Shown: positions 35,226 to 48,000 of the stretch, piece by piece
Layout of the letters: each line of letters starts with the position of its first letter
How positions within the stretch are numbered: the stretch's first letter is position 1
NCBI RefSeq assembly: GCF_009730915.1
Contig: NC_052484.1
Location: forward strand, 1,987,326 to 2,051,325
Source of the DNA: Dioscorea cayenensis subsp. rotundata
Taxonomy: Eukaryota > Streptophyta > Magnoliopsida > Dioscoreales > Dioscoreaceae
Direction of reading: 5' to 3'
Length of the DNA stretch: 64,000 nucleotides
Made by a program: the position numbers and the translations under genes
Notes under the pieces: model-generated
What the model was told of the DNA's origin: nothing
Databases searched by the model: none
Seen by the model: the letters and a program-made list of their open reading frames with translations, nothing else

Positions 35226-36821
35226 GCTACTGAAAAATTTGCAAGTATACTTAGAACTTCTGGTTCATGTACATAAATCAATGGCAACTACATGTCTACA
35301 CATTTTGCATCAGACCTTAATAGCTCATTTTGCATATGATGTTGGCTTAAATTTGCTAACTAAACAAAGAGTTTCAGATATTTTTTGCTTTTCTAAACTT
35401 GATAAAGAATCGCCAAACCATCATATACTCTACAAGATACGTATTCACGAATACATGATCGTTGATTTTCTAACATTTTAATATCATGGTGTTCCTACTG
35501 AGTGAGTGTTATGAAATGGTTAACTAAAGCAGTTTGATCTCCTTGTCATTATGTTCTCTATCTTGATTTTGCCTTCTTACATGGCAAGTTTTTATTTCTT
35601 GAGTTTAATCTAATCATGTCCAAAATACAAATGCATGAAAAGGACATCGGCGAAACTGAAAAAGTCAATAGAAGACTAAGAAGATTAGTTCTAAATACCA
35701 TGAATTCAGGAAGAATTAAATTGAATATGAACTAGCTTAAGATTTATAACTTCAAGATTTACTTATATTAGATATACACAACATAATAATCTGAAACATC
35801 AGGCATAAAATTCAAAGATGATACTTGTGAAGTCACTAAGATTGAATTCTATTTTGTAGTGTAGAAGATTTGTCAGTTACACCTTTGTCAGCTGGAATTA
35901 AAAATGGTCAGAAAAAATCTATGACTTGAAGACATTTAAAACTAGAATTTTGTGTCTACACTCTGCAGCTGTGATCTCTTCTTATATGAATGCAAACTGT
36001 CTTTTACTATATCCTACGTATGCCGTCACGTTACTGCTAAGAATCCTCGGAAGACCGCCCAACAAATGAGGAAATTTTCAGCTTGCATTTTTTATGAACA
36101 CTAGACTATTTTGTTTATTTCATCACAAGCAAAAACTGTTAGAGTGATGATACTTGATCTGAGCTAAAAGTAATTGTAATTACATGTAAGGCGCTCTTGA
36201 TTGAACTTGATGGATTTCACAATGGGAATAATCTCTATGAAAAGCCAGTATCTTCTTGATTGGAAATTATTTGAAAATAAACAATAAATTACGGAAGCGT
36301 ACCTACATTAAAATCAATTGATGATGATGATCATTGGGCCTTCCGCCGGACGACTCGTAGGAGGTGAGAGGGGCCCTTACTCCGTCCCACACAGTGTCGT
36401 TTTTCTAATACGTAAAGAGAGGGGATGGGAACCCTAATTCAGAAAATCCTTGTGTGCTCAGTCAGGACCACACTCTATTAATAAAAATCTTTATGGGACC
36501 ATTTAAAATTAAATATGATAAGATATACACAATTTTAAATATTAGTTGTATACGTCTACACAACATGTGCACATATATCCTTATATCCCTACATAATGTG
36601 TGGTCCAAAACCCAACAACTCTATGATTAGAAATCATGTATAAGACCCAATGATTGACCTACTTGGTCTTTGGGTCCTCATGGAAGTTCCTTTAGAGTAC
36701 AACATACAACATGGTGGTCTTTCAGTTTTGATATTGACTTCTTAACCTTGTTACAGTAAATAATTAAGCATTTGCTAACATTTTTGGCAAGGAAAAAAAA
36801 AAGATTTTATATTATTTTTGG
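35226..36821 (+). other. Spacer between RLP3 and the MEL-type relic
   Basis: Matches the RLP4-RLP5 spacer (48041-49290), including GCCGTCACGTTACTGCTAAG (36022-36041) and TCTATGATTAGAAATCATG before the relic. No gene. One block present only here is annotated separately. Confidence 0.65.
36100..36620. mobile_element. Inserted block absent from the paralogous spacer, possible solo LTR
   Basis: Relative to the RLP4-RLP5 spacer, about 520 bp are extra between GCTTGCATTTTT and CTATGATTAGAA. Within it TGTTAGAGTGATG (36138) and CCAAAACCCAACA (about 36606-36618) could be TGTT...AACA ends of a copia-type LTR. Matching 5-bp flanks were not seen. Confidence 0.4.
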
Positions 36822-37491
36822 ATGGAACAACTTCAAATTAGGTTCCTCACCGTTGCTACTTCTGTTCAACTTGTGTTTCCGCTTGGTCTTATATGTTCTA
36901 CACTCTGCATCAATGAATTTAAACTTCAATGCAGAGAGATTGAAAGAGTGGTGCTTCTTGAGTTCAAAGATGGTCTCAGAGATCCTCATAGCCTTTTTTC
37001 TTCATGGGAAGGTAGTGATTTGCTGTAACTGGAGAGGAGTTAGCTGCAACAATGAAACCAAGCATGCTGTTAGCTTAGACCTTGGAAATCGGCATTTCTT
37101 TGATGATCATAGTACTGCTTGGTGTCTTAGAGGTAACATTAGTCCTTCTTTGCCCAGGTTGAAGTATATGAATTACTTTATTCTGGTAATTGAGGGAGTA
37201 TCTATGTGTATATGAGGGCGGGGCTAATCCTCACCATTGGACCGGTCTTTTGGGATGTGGATCCCACCTTTATGTGCACAATTGGTGCTTTCATTGAGAT
37301 CGGTCGGGCTAGGGTCAGCGTTAGGCTCCGAGCGAATGCGTTGAGTGAAGACACCAAGCAAGCTAGCCCATGAGGGTCCCAAAGTCAGGCCTTAGAGTCG
37401 GGTTAATGAGGGCGTCAGCCTTTGATTAGGGATTAGCATTCCATAATTCATAGCCTCGATGCTAGAACTCAGTTGCCTTAGTCTCCCTAGA
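36822..37491 (+). pseudogene. MEL-type RLP relic, N-terminus only
   Basis: Starts ATGGAACAACTTCAAATTAG, reading MEQLQIRFLTVATSVQLVF. It continues to REIERVVLLEFKDGLRDP and SSWEGSD, then a frameshift at about 37018 (an extra T relative to RLP5 in GATTTGCTG). CNWRGVSCNNETKHAVSLDL follows in the next frame up to about 37176. After an insertion, homology resumes (SIPEFIASMLELS) at 37426-37491 and ends where the fold-back repeat begins. The rest of the gene is missing. It occupies the slot after RLP3 that RLP5 fills after RLP4. Confidence 0.85.
37177..37425. mobile_element. Foreign insert within the RLP relic, about 250 bp
   Basis: Interrupts the relic between codons matching YLNYLDLS and GISIPEF of RLP5. 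It is GC-richer and contains AATTGGTGCTTTCATTGAG, a phrase I associate with the start of plant retrotransposon internal regions. No clear ends; identity uncertain. Confidence 0.4.
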
Positions 37492-37708
37492 TTGAGTTAT
37501 AATCATCTAAATTAGATTTGCAGGATTATGTAATAATGTGTAGTATTTTTTTAGAGTAATATGATGGGTAAACTTGTAATTAGCCTCGTATGTTTTTTTA
37601 TAAATAAAGTGTGGTCTCTGGCTAATGTTTGATAAGAATTTAGATTCAGAATTAGTGTTTATCCGATAAAAGTTTCCATCTCTTTTTCTGAATGCTATTA
37701 GTTAGAAG

Positions 37709-40700
37709 TAGACATGGCCACGGTTCAGGAACCGCCGGTTACGGTTCTCGAACCGCGGTTCGATTCAAGGAGACTTGAGCCGGGAACCGAACCGCCTAAA
37801 GCAAGGTTCTTGGCGGTTCGGTTCCGGGTTCGGTTTCGGTCCCGGCTCAGTGGTTTGGTTCAACGGTTCCGGTTTGACGGTTCATACTGGTTCGGTTTTT
37901 TTAACTAAATAATTCAATAATTCAAATTAATTAACACAAAAAAATACAAGAATTAATTTAATACTAATATAAGATAGTATGTTAAGTTAGTAGGTATTGT
38001 CACACCCACCCCTTCTACTGAGGTAAATGTGAGCACCCATCGCTAAAAATTCCCTTTTAACCGAACCCGACACCCTGCTTTTAAACAAAATCGGACCTCA
38101 TAAATCACAATTTACAACTTTACACCAACTACAGGGTTCAAATACATAAATATCATGAATACTAATAACTCAAATTTACGTGGTACAACCGCTACAAGAT
38201 CACAACACCAATGACAAGAAATAAAGAAAGGGGGACCCACTGCAGTCCTGACTCAACCTCGACTAGCTCTATAGTCGATCAGCAATCTAGGGTCCTCGCC
38301 TCCCCGCATTCATAAAGACATTCAGGTATTGTCAGAGTGACTTAATAATTTCAAATACTTAAATACAGATATATAAAAATATATAAATACCAACTCGCTC
38401 AAATAATTTTCCAATTTTTTTCCAAAAATACCGTAATTCTAGCAAAAATACAATCTTTTAAAGAACTTTCGAAACATAAATTCAACATAAATCAACATCA
38501 ATTTGATTTTCTCGAAAACACAATTTTTTGTGAGAGATCGCCTCATCACAATTCAAAAAAATAAAGCATAAATCTCAAATTCAAAAAATACAAATGAATA
38601 CCCAACACTCACCCAACATAACATGGTCTAGAAAAACTCTCTAAACCTTCGCCGTGGCCGCGGCTAGGGTCTGAGCCGTCAAGGAACTCATGTCCTAACG
38701 CTGACCCATCGGTTCACCGGTCGGGTGACCCCGGCCACTCGATGAATATCCAGTCGGGGCTCGCGACTCCCACCCGAACCCGGCCCTCGTAGTAATCAAC
38801 ACCCTGGGTCCACCACGCCACCTCTAAAGGTCGGCCCGTGGGGACCCACTATCGCAGAGTCGGGCCCTCAGCCCGTCACCATCAAAACCATCAAGTAAAT
38901 ACGAGCAATAATACCATCCAGATAAATCATAACACATGATCCTTTTCCAGGACAAGTATTCACATCACGGAAATAACCATTATTTTCCACAAAGCCAATG
39001 TCAAAAGTATAACAATGCATAATGCCAGTAAAGCCCAGATCCACGATACCATTCCTATACCAGGAATGAAAACCAATTCTACTAACAATGCCTGATAAAA
39101 CATCTTTAATATGCTCACATGGTTTTCGCAAATCACTCCAAATCAAAGCATATATACCCATCAAAAAAATAAATACAAGAATTGAATAATTAAATCACAT
39201 ATACATGTATTTTCACTATTCACAAATACGTATAATTATACAAAACCCGATGTATCAATACGGTTATCATGGCACATCGTAGGGAAAAATAAATATAAGT
39301 ATATTTCGACCTTATACGCAATTAAACATGATAAAATGAAATACTTAAACATTTATTTCCAAAATACTAACTCATTAAACAATTATTTTCAAAAATAATA
39401 ATAATTAATCAATTATTTAAAAATAATAGCCACTACCAACTCACTCCCGGTGTCCTTGGGTTCCTGCTAGACCCTGAACTCCCTCCCAAGACCGAACAAC
39501 ACCTAATAGAATAATATAATAAAAAAATAAATAACATATTTAAACTCAAAAGAAAAATACAAAAAATAATAATCAACTCTATTGGGCCCACTCACTCCAA
39601 TCGGTTCAAACTCGACCATGATAATCAAATTGGTCTCCAATTGCACTTAAGCTCAACTCAATTTGGACTGACTCATTCCTGACCAACCCCGAACCATCCT
39701 CAATTCCACTGAACCAAGCTCAAATTCACTGAACCAAACTCAATTTCACTGAACCAGGTTTAATTAAACCAATCAGCCTTGAACCAACTCAATTCTTATA
39801 CAAAAATATATTGAACCAACTTGGTTCAGCCCAAAAACCCTTAGCCCAACATCCAAAACCAAACCCAAATCAACTTCAACTAATTCAATTCAACCAAACC
39901 ATTCAAGTCCAACCACACTCAACTCGATTTAATCAAACCCCCGACTCGGATCAATTCAATCAAACCCAACCAATTCAATTCTCATCCAAACCCAATTCCA
40001 ATTCAATTAAATGAACTTGGTTAAACCAAATCAAACTCAACTCAATCAATTCAATTCAACTCAACCAAATCAATTATAACTTGGTTTGATCCAACCAAAT
40101 CAACTCTGGCTAACTCAACCAATTCCAATCTAACCATCATCATTAACATCTTAATCATCATAATCATCAACTTAATTAACTAAACTAAACCCTAATCTCT
40201 GTTACTACAGAATTGCTACGATAGAAACCGAAAAATCTCATCCTTTCATTCAAGCTTAGATTCATCACAAATACTAATGATTTTTTTCAACACAAATCGA
40301 AGCAACAATCATCTATAACCATTAAACATGTTTTTTTCCTACTCAAATCCATCATTATCTTCATCAAATCCATCAAATACACATATATACATGCATACAT
40401 ACACTCATTCATCAAAAAAATACACCAAGAAAAGTCTCTTACCAACTAAAACCATCCCTCCCATGAGCTCCTCCCATGATCTCCCATCCCCCACCCTCAA
40501 ATCTCCCATTTTTTTCTCCTCATTTCTTCATTTTTTTATTTTATTTTTTTCTTCCTCGATCTTTAGTAGCACAAAGATGGAGAAGAAGATGAACAATTTC
40601 TCAAACCCTAGATTTTTCCTCTAAATTACATTTTCAGCCAAAATTCACTTTCAATCCCTCCAAATATATTTTCTTACAAAACAGTCCCTGAAAAAAACTC

Positions 40701-42193
40701 ACCAATGATCCCTGAATTATGAAATAGTATTCTCAAAAAGGTCCTTTCAAATTACCCAACGGTCCCCAGGTTATAACACAACATTTTTTTAAAAAGATCC
40801 CTTCCATCTTACTTTTCAGTCCTCGGTTTCCATAAACATTTCATGTCCATCCTTTTCATTTATTTTTTTAACCCAAAATTTTTTTTAAAAACTTTTACAT
40901 TTAAGTCCTTGTTCTTTCCGCTGGGTTTCTCACCAAAATTACTCCGTACAAAAAATATTATCGAATCGTAGTAATACTCGAATATATTTTTTTCAAAGAA
41001 TTATCCAAAGGTTCAGGGGTATTACAGTATATAAGTACACCCAAAGGTTTCAATGTTTTATTTATTTTGTTGTTATTATTTTTTTAATGTTCATGTATGT
41101 TATTTGTTTTTTTCTTTTAGGAATTATTTTTTTATTTTTTTCCTTTTTTTCTTTTTTTGATTTATAGTATACTTATATAAGTTGCATAGTTTACAAATTG
41201 AAAAATCTTGGGAGTTTTATCTATATATTGGAATATATATATATATATCTTTAAATGATCAACAAAATCAGGCAAATTGATATATATATATACAGATATA
41301 TATTCATGTTTATTTTATTTTATTTATTTATATATTTTTTTAATGATTCAAATGTTTTTACATGAGAGCATTTTTACTCACTATATTTTCATTTATATAA
41401 AAATAAATATAATTTAATATGAATCTATGTTAATTTTTGTAAGTTTCAAAAACGGAAGATATATAAAAGTCTAGTCTTTTGTTTTTTTATATTAAATTAT
41501 AAAAAAATAATATGGAAATCTACTAAATAATTGAATATTTAAGTACTTCTCGTTAATTAAATTGTTTTTAATAAATCCATATTTAATTTGTAACTAATAA
41601 TTTATGGCATAATCAATTAATTATAAACTTATCCTCTTGCATGAGTATAAAAGTTTCGCATGGACGATGCACATATAAATTGTACTGAATGTCACAAATC
41701 GGACCTAATCCACTAATCAAGTATTCGAATCGGACCTAATCAATAATCAATTTGGTTAATATCTTTAATTAATTATTTAAAAATATTTTTTTAAACATGC
41801 AATTACTTAATTAATTACTAATTAATGATATTAACAAAATAAAAACCTAATCATAAATGACGTTATTTATATAGTATGACATTATTCATATTATATTTAT
41901 ATAATATAATATGAGCGTTTGTTTTCGAACCTTTGGTTGAACCCAGTATGTGAGCTACGGTTGAACCGCATATGGAACCGTCGGGTTGGAACCACGGTTG
42001 GAACCGTCGGTTGGAACCGCCGGGTTGAACCGCACGGTTCCACGGTTTTTAAATTTTGAAACCGGAACCGAACCTTATATGAAGGTTCCGGTTCCGGTTT
42101 TAGGACGATTCACGGTTTTTTCGGTTCCGTTCGGTTTTTGGCGGTTCGGTTCGGTTCGGGTTCCACGGTTTCGGTTCAAAATGGCCACGTCTA
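37709..42193. mobile_element. Non-autonomous hAT element, 4485 bp, perfect 8-bp target duplication
   Basis: GTTAGAAG flanks both sides (37701-37708 and 42194-42201). Ends are inverted: left TAGACATGGCCACGG, right (reversed) TAGACGTGGCCATTT. Both subterminal regions are packed with CGGTT/GGAACCG words (37722-37890 and 41936-42180), typical of transposase-binding subterminal repeats. No transposase frame exists. About 3.0 kb of it is a later LTR-like insert, so the original element was about 1.45 kb. Confidence 0.9.
37998..41026. mobile_element. Solo-LTR-like insertion, 3029 bp, nested in the hAT
   Basis: Starts TGTCACACCCACCCC and ends GGTTCAGGGGTATTACA, giving TG...CA ends with a partial inverted match. 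GTAT lies directly on both sides (37994-37997 and 41027-41030), 4 bp of a likely 5-bp target duplication. There is no gag/pol coding. Length and termini resemble long LTRs of Tekay/Del-type Ty3/gypsy elements. Within it, 39660-40130 is dense in CAACTCAA/CCAACC words of low complexity. Confidence 0.65.
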
Positions 42194-43558
42194 GTTAGAA
42201 GAACCATAAGATCCGTTCATTTATCAACATCAATATATAGATTCAAATACAAATATGCTTCTGCTATCTTTTCTTATTCCCAGACAATTTCAAAATGAGG
42301 ATCTGGAGTTTTATACGGATTATTCCAATCAAATTCCATCAAGTGATATCAAAGAAATCTTATTTTGAAATTATTTGGTATCTATTTTAGTTAGGTTTTT
42401 ACTCATCAAAGTAAAGCTTAAGTATTTAATTTCGATGATATATCAATCGGATCTATAGTTTTGATTAAGAAAATCCCTAGTTTTACAATCTAGACAAATT
42501 AAATGTCATAATTATAGTATTAAAAGAAGAAAAGTAGGGCCACTGATGGCTCGTGCCATTGCTTTTGAAATGTGATATTTATTGATTAATATATATATAT
42601 ATATATATATATAATTTGTTTTGCTTGCTTTTGGCCTAGGTTCATCCTGCTAATCGATGTTTATATATTAATCAACGTATATTGTTTTGTGTACATTATT
42701 GCTTTTGGTCAACCTCAAATTCAAGAACAACCAGGAATTAAAAAAAAAAAAAAATCTAGTGTTTCTGGGAAGATTCAAGTAAGAAATACAATTTCAAATA
42801 ATTATAATGTATTTCTTCGTGAGCATGAAGGACATGTTGATTCAATTGAAGATGACCCAGACCAAAAATACCAAAACAATATACATTAATTAATATATAA
42901 ATATCACATTAGCATGATGAACCTAGGCTAAAAGCATGCAAAATATATATATATATATATATCAATCACTAAATATCACAGTTCAAAAGCAATGACCTAA
43001 ACCACCACCGGCCCTAGTTTTTGATAATATTATAATCATGACATCAAGGTCAAATATGTTTAGATGGCAAAATTAGGGATTCTATCAATCAAAGCTATAT
43101 ATCTTATTGATATATCATCAAATTTCAAGCACTTAAGTTTTAATTTGTTGAATAAAAATCTAATTAAAATAGATCCTATACAATTCCAAAACAATATCTC
43201 TCTGATATCACTTGATGGAACTTAGATGAAAATAATCCTTATAAAATCTCGGATCCAATTTTTAAAATTGCTTGGGAACGAGAAAAAAATAAGGGAATTG
43301 TACATCTATTAATACGGACAATCGGGTCTTGTGACTCTCTAACTAATATCATACAGAGAAAGATGAGAACCTTAAACAGCTAAACAGCGAAACACTAATT
43401 CTAAATCTAAATCTAAATTCATATTATACAGTAATCATAATCCACACTTTATTTATAAAATAACATTTGAGGCTAATTACAAATCTATCCATCATATTGC
43501 TTTCAAAAATTCTACATATTATTATATAAATCTACACATCTAATTTAGATAATTATAA

Positions 43559-44125
43559 TCCAAATCACTATGATCAGGTTCTTTAAAAAAACATGATAAT
43601 ACATATACAACACATATTTTATTAATATGAACGCCAACATAAATCTTGGGTAGTGTGTTTCTTGTGTCCTTTTATTTTATTTCTTATCCATTGCTTTCCT
43701 TTATCCCCTAACAAATAACAAATAATTGGATTTGGTTATAAAATATTGGTTTGAATGGTATGATTTTGACCAGCATTTTGGATTTTGACAAATTTAAAGT
43801 CAACCATTTGAGCTGATTCCATGCATATTTAAAGCTGTCATTTTTACATTATGTGCAATTTGATCACTGATACTCATTGAAGATTTAGCCTCCCTAATTT
43901 TAAAACTGAAAATTATTAGTCATTAAAATCCTCATATACAGGTTTTTCTTAATTTTAAATTAAATCATATTTTTATCATCTAAAATAGACATCTTGACTT
44001 TTTTTTTTTAAAAAAACTAGATTAAATATTTTTTTTATAATAACACATAATTTCAAGGTTTAAAATGGTATGCATACACAATATTATATATAATAACAAA
44101 AAAAAAATGCATATATAAATAAGGA
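43559..44125. other. Distal upstream region of RLP4
   Basis: From about 43720 it matches the RLP3 upstream region. No gene. Confidence 0.5.
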
Positions 44126-44340
44126 CCCATCATCTAGGGACGTCTCTATCTAGGAACATCTACCGTTAGATTACTATCCAATGACTAAGATCCATTCATA
44201 AACAGTATTAAACATTGCCAAACATGTTATACAGTGGTACATAATAATAATGAATAATAAATTTACACAATATCTATATAAACAATAGCCGTTGGATAAT
44301 GATCCAATGGTCGTAGACAAACATCCCTAGTGAATAGTCA
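44126..44340. mobile_element. MITE-like insert upstream of RLP4
   Basis: Absent at the matching position upstream of RLP3 (about 31750). Ends are roughly inverted: left ATCTAGGGACGTC, right reversed TCACTAGGGATGTT. Inner words CCGTTAGATTACTATCCAAT and CCGTTGGATAATGATCCAAT are near copies. Confidence 0.5.
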
Positions 44341-44699
44341 TCTATGTACGTACACAAATGACTTAAACCCTATGTATGCAAAGTTTTATTTTTATAAATT
44401 AAAATTTATACAAAATTAAAAATTTTAAACAGAAATATTTGACAAACCATATATAAAACTTGTGCAATTTTGACTTTCATCACTCATAGTGAAAGTTCAC
44501 AATTCACCCCTTCACAATTAGAAATAAAGTCAAGATATTATAAAAAAAATAAATATATTTCTGTAGTTAAATATCATAAATAATGTTTTCAATGAGAACA
44601 TGAAGCAGGAATTTGTCAAGAATGACCTAATAGTAGAAAAATTCCTCCACATACAATGCATCTCATAATTATCCATTGGTATGACTTTTTTTTAACAAA

Positions 44700-44880
44700 T
44701 ACGATAAACACAATAGAGGGGCATACACATAACTAAGAATTGAATATTCAACAATGTGCCTTTGCTTAGCGGTACAGGGATTGGATTGCAAACTCACTGT
44801 CACACCAACTACCAGCTATTCTATGGTACCTTATGCACAGGAAGACCCCCACCGCCGTACACATTATTTGTTGAATGAGA
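44700..44880 (-). repeat. Possible SINE remnant upstream of RLP4
   Basis: Another block missing from the RLP3 upstream region. On the minus strand it has TAGCTGGTAGTTGG (A-box-like) followed by GTTTGCAATCC (degenerate B box) about 22 bp later. No target duplication was identified. Confidence 0.4.
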
Positions 44881-44917
44881 TTTGACCACCCAACTTCTTG
44901 CATGATAGAGTATGACT

Positions 44918-45022
44918 TGATCAACCATTAATCAATTTTATCTCTTCCTTGACATTTTACCACATTAAACATAACCTGTTGTGTGATTTTTGCCAATGCC
45001 AATTTTTCACCTTCCTAAAACC
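44918..45022 (+). promoter_or_regulatory. Conserved 5' block before RLP4
   Basis: TGATCAACCATTAATCAATT at 44918-44937 is followed by TATCTCTTCCTTGACATTTT, both shared with the region upstream of RLP2 at matching distance (about 90 nt) from the ATG. Confidence 0.4.
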
Positions 45023-48000
45023 ATGGAGATTCTTGCTTCTGTAACATTCTTCTTGATCTTATCATCTTTCTGTTGTTTCATCATCATTCCAAGTCTCTGC
45101 TCTGAATCACTAAACATTAGATGCATAGAAAGTGAGAAAAATTCCCTTCTTGACTTCAAATCTAGTCTCAAAGATCCTCACAACCTTCTTTCTTCATGGG
45201 AAGGCAGTGATTGCTGCAACTGGAAGGGAGTTACTTGCAACAATGAAACAAACCATGTTGTTAGCTTAAATATTGGATACTGGCATCTTTTCAATGGTCT
45301 TAGTACCGCATGGCGTATCGGCGGTGAGCTTAGTCCTTCTTTGATTGCCTTGAATGAACTGAATCACTTGGACCTCAGCTCTAATGATTTTGGAGGCATT
45401 GCTGTACCTGAATTCATTGGTTCAATGAAGAAACTCAGTTATCTTAATCTCTCTAATGCTGGTTTCAGCGGAAGGATTCCTCATCAGCTCGGGAATCTAT
45501 CGACTTTGCGGTATCTTGATCTCAACTCCTTTTACTATTTCCATGATCTTTATGTCGACAGTCTTTCTTGGCTTTCTCGTCTTTCTTCATTGCAATATCT
45601 TGATATGAATTCAGTGAACTTTGGGAATATTGGTGACTGGTTTGTTTCAATAAGCTTGATTCCTTCTCTATCTGTTTTGAAGCTGTCTCATTGCAAGCTT
45701 AAAGAGTTCCCTCTATCATTATCGTTTCTTAATTTGACATCTCTGACTTATCTTGATCTTTCCAACAATGAAATCTATTCTCGACTTCCAAATTGGCTTT
45801 TCAATTTGACTAGCCTTCAGTATCTCAATCTCCAATTCAATCAATTCCAAGGTTCTATGCCTGATGAGTTTGCAAGTTTGATTTCTCTTGAGGTAGTTCA
45901 GCTAGGAAATAATGAACTTGTGGGGCCTATTACTCAAACAATCAGTTTTCTCTGCAAACTTAGAACTCTTGACTTGTCATCAAATAATATCACCGGAGAC
46001 ACAGCCTCACTGGCTGAAATTTCAGCCGGTTGCGCGGGAAAAAGCTTGGAGGTCTTGAATTTGAGAAACAATAATCTGACAGGTAACTTGTCAGATTGGT
46101 TAGTAAAGTTTGAGAGATTAGATACTCTTGATCTTGGCCATAATTCATTGAATGGTGTGATTCCGGGGTCCATTGGGAAGCTCTCAGCATTGAAATATCT
46201 TACGCTTACTCACAATGGATTTAATGGAACTCTGTCAGAGAGTATTGGCCAACTTTCCGAACTTATTTTGCTTGATCTCTCTTTCAATTCATTGGATGGA
46301 GTTATTTCTGATGTTCACTTTGCTAACCTTTCAAAGCTGGAACAGTTGAGCTTAGCTTCAACATCTCTTGCCTTTGGAATGAGTTCATCTTGGATTCCTC
46401 CCTTCCAGCTGAAGTTAATTGGTTTGCACCTTTGCAAACTCGGCCCCAAGTTTCCTTCGTGGCTTCGAACACAGAAGGATTATAGTGTAATGGATTTGTC
46501 AAATACCAAGATTGAAGATGCAGCTCCTAATTGGGTATGGAACTTATCAGAAAAATTTTTGATGCTTGATCTCTCTCACAATCTGATCTCAGGAAAGCTC
46601 CCTGCAACTTTGGGGTTTGCCAGTATTTCAATCCTGGATTTGAGTAATAACAAATTCGAGGGTACGTTGCCGACTTTGGCTTCGAGCATGGAATATTTGG
46701 ATCTCTCAAACAACATGTTTACTGGCAACATTCTTCGATTCGTCAGCTATCGGCTGCCTATATTGTCTCATTTGTTCCTCTCCAACAATCTCCTCAGCGG
46801 TCCAATCCCGTCATCCATATGCCAAGACCTTGAATTATATGTCATAGATCTCTCAAACAATCAGCTGTCAGGGGAACTTCCCACATGCTTGGCTGATTTG
46901 TGGGCTCTAACGGCATTAGATCTTGCAAACAACAATTTATCCGGAGAAATTCCATCCACACTTGGCAATATGAAGGAACTGAGAACTCTGCATTTGGGAG
47001 GTAATCATTTCAAGGGAGAGTTACCTACAGCATTACAAAATTGCACTACTTTGGTGACTCTTGATCTTGGCAGAAATGAAATCTCCGGGTCGATACCAGC
47101 TTGGATTGGCGAATTGCTTCCGTTTCTGAGGATACTTCGACTTCGATCGAATTTCTTTAATGGCACTATTCCTTCACAACTATCTCGTCTCAGTTCTCTT
47201 CAGATATTGGACCTTGCCAATAATAGTCTGTCAGGAACAATACCACCAAGTTTCGGTAATATCACAGCGATGGCTCAAACACACAAGCCCAATGAACGCA
47301 TGTTAGAGGACATGCGGAATGCTGTGCAAGCTAGTGTGGATAACTATGGTCCCTTCGGATACATGGAGACCTTGCTAGTGGTCATTAAAGGAAGGGAGCA
47401 AGAGTACAGTCAAAATCTCCAATATGTGGCAAGCATAGACCTCTCAAACAATCAGTTAACTGGGCATTTCCCTCGAGAATTGTGTGATCTCATTGGATTG
47501 CAAAATTTAAATTTGTCTAGCAACCAGTTGACAGGAAGAATTCCAGATGAGATCGGCAAGTTGAAGCTGTTGGAGTCTCTTGATGTATCAGTGAATGGCT
47601 TTACAGGTTCAATACCAACAGGTATGTCTGTTTTGACTTTGTTGAGTCACTTGAATCTGTCGTATAACAATTTCTCAGGGAGAATACCTTCGGGATACCA
47701 GCTTCAGACCTTCGATTATACTTCTTACTTGGGAAATCCCGGTCTCTGTGGACCTCCTCTGAATAAATGCGGGAGCAACGAAACAATTTTCAACAAAATT
47801 CTAGCTTGTGCTGATGGAAGTGATGAATGTGAATCTGAAAAGCTCGGGTTGTACCTCGGCATTGCCTTTGGGTTTGTCACTGGATTTTGGGCGATCTGGG
47901 GCGTTCTGTTGTTCACTAAGACTCCAAGCGAAGCTTATTTTGAGTTCCTTGACAAGCTGATAGATAAGGTTCCTTTTGCAAGAAATATGAGCAGATACGA

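Larger units (their letters stand above)
37497..43558. mobile_element. Large fold-back element: inverted arms of about 690 bp, left arm split by a hAT
   Basis: Left arm 37497-37700 plus 42194-42680; right arm 43558 back to about 42885; loop about 42680-42885. Matching inverted words include ATCTAAATTAGA (37504) with TCTAATTTAGAT (43539), TTTATAAATAAAGTGTGG with CCACACTTTATTTATAAA, ATTCCATCAAGTGATATCA (42333) with its complement near 43206, and GCCTAGGTTCATC (42634) with GATGAACCTAGGC. Both arms also carry a (TA)n tract at matching positions. Removing the hAT element makes the left arm continuous. The loop holds a 66-codon open frame of no recognised family. No flanking target duplication was established. 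Confidence 0.8.

Noticed and set aside
39811-40624. Gln/Asn/Pro-rich and Ser-rich open frames in the LTR-like insert
   Set aside because: Low-complexity translations of CAACTCAA and TTCTTC repeats within non-coding LTR-like DNA.
42689-42889. 66-codon frame in the fold-back loop as a gene
   Set aside because: Short, interrupted by a lysine homopolymer, no recognised domain; kept only as part of the loop description.
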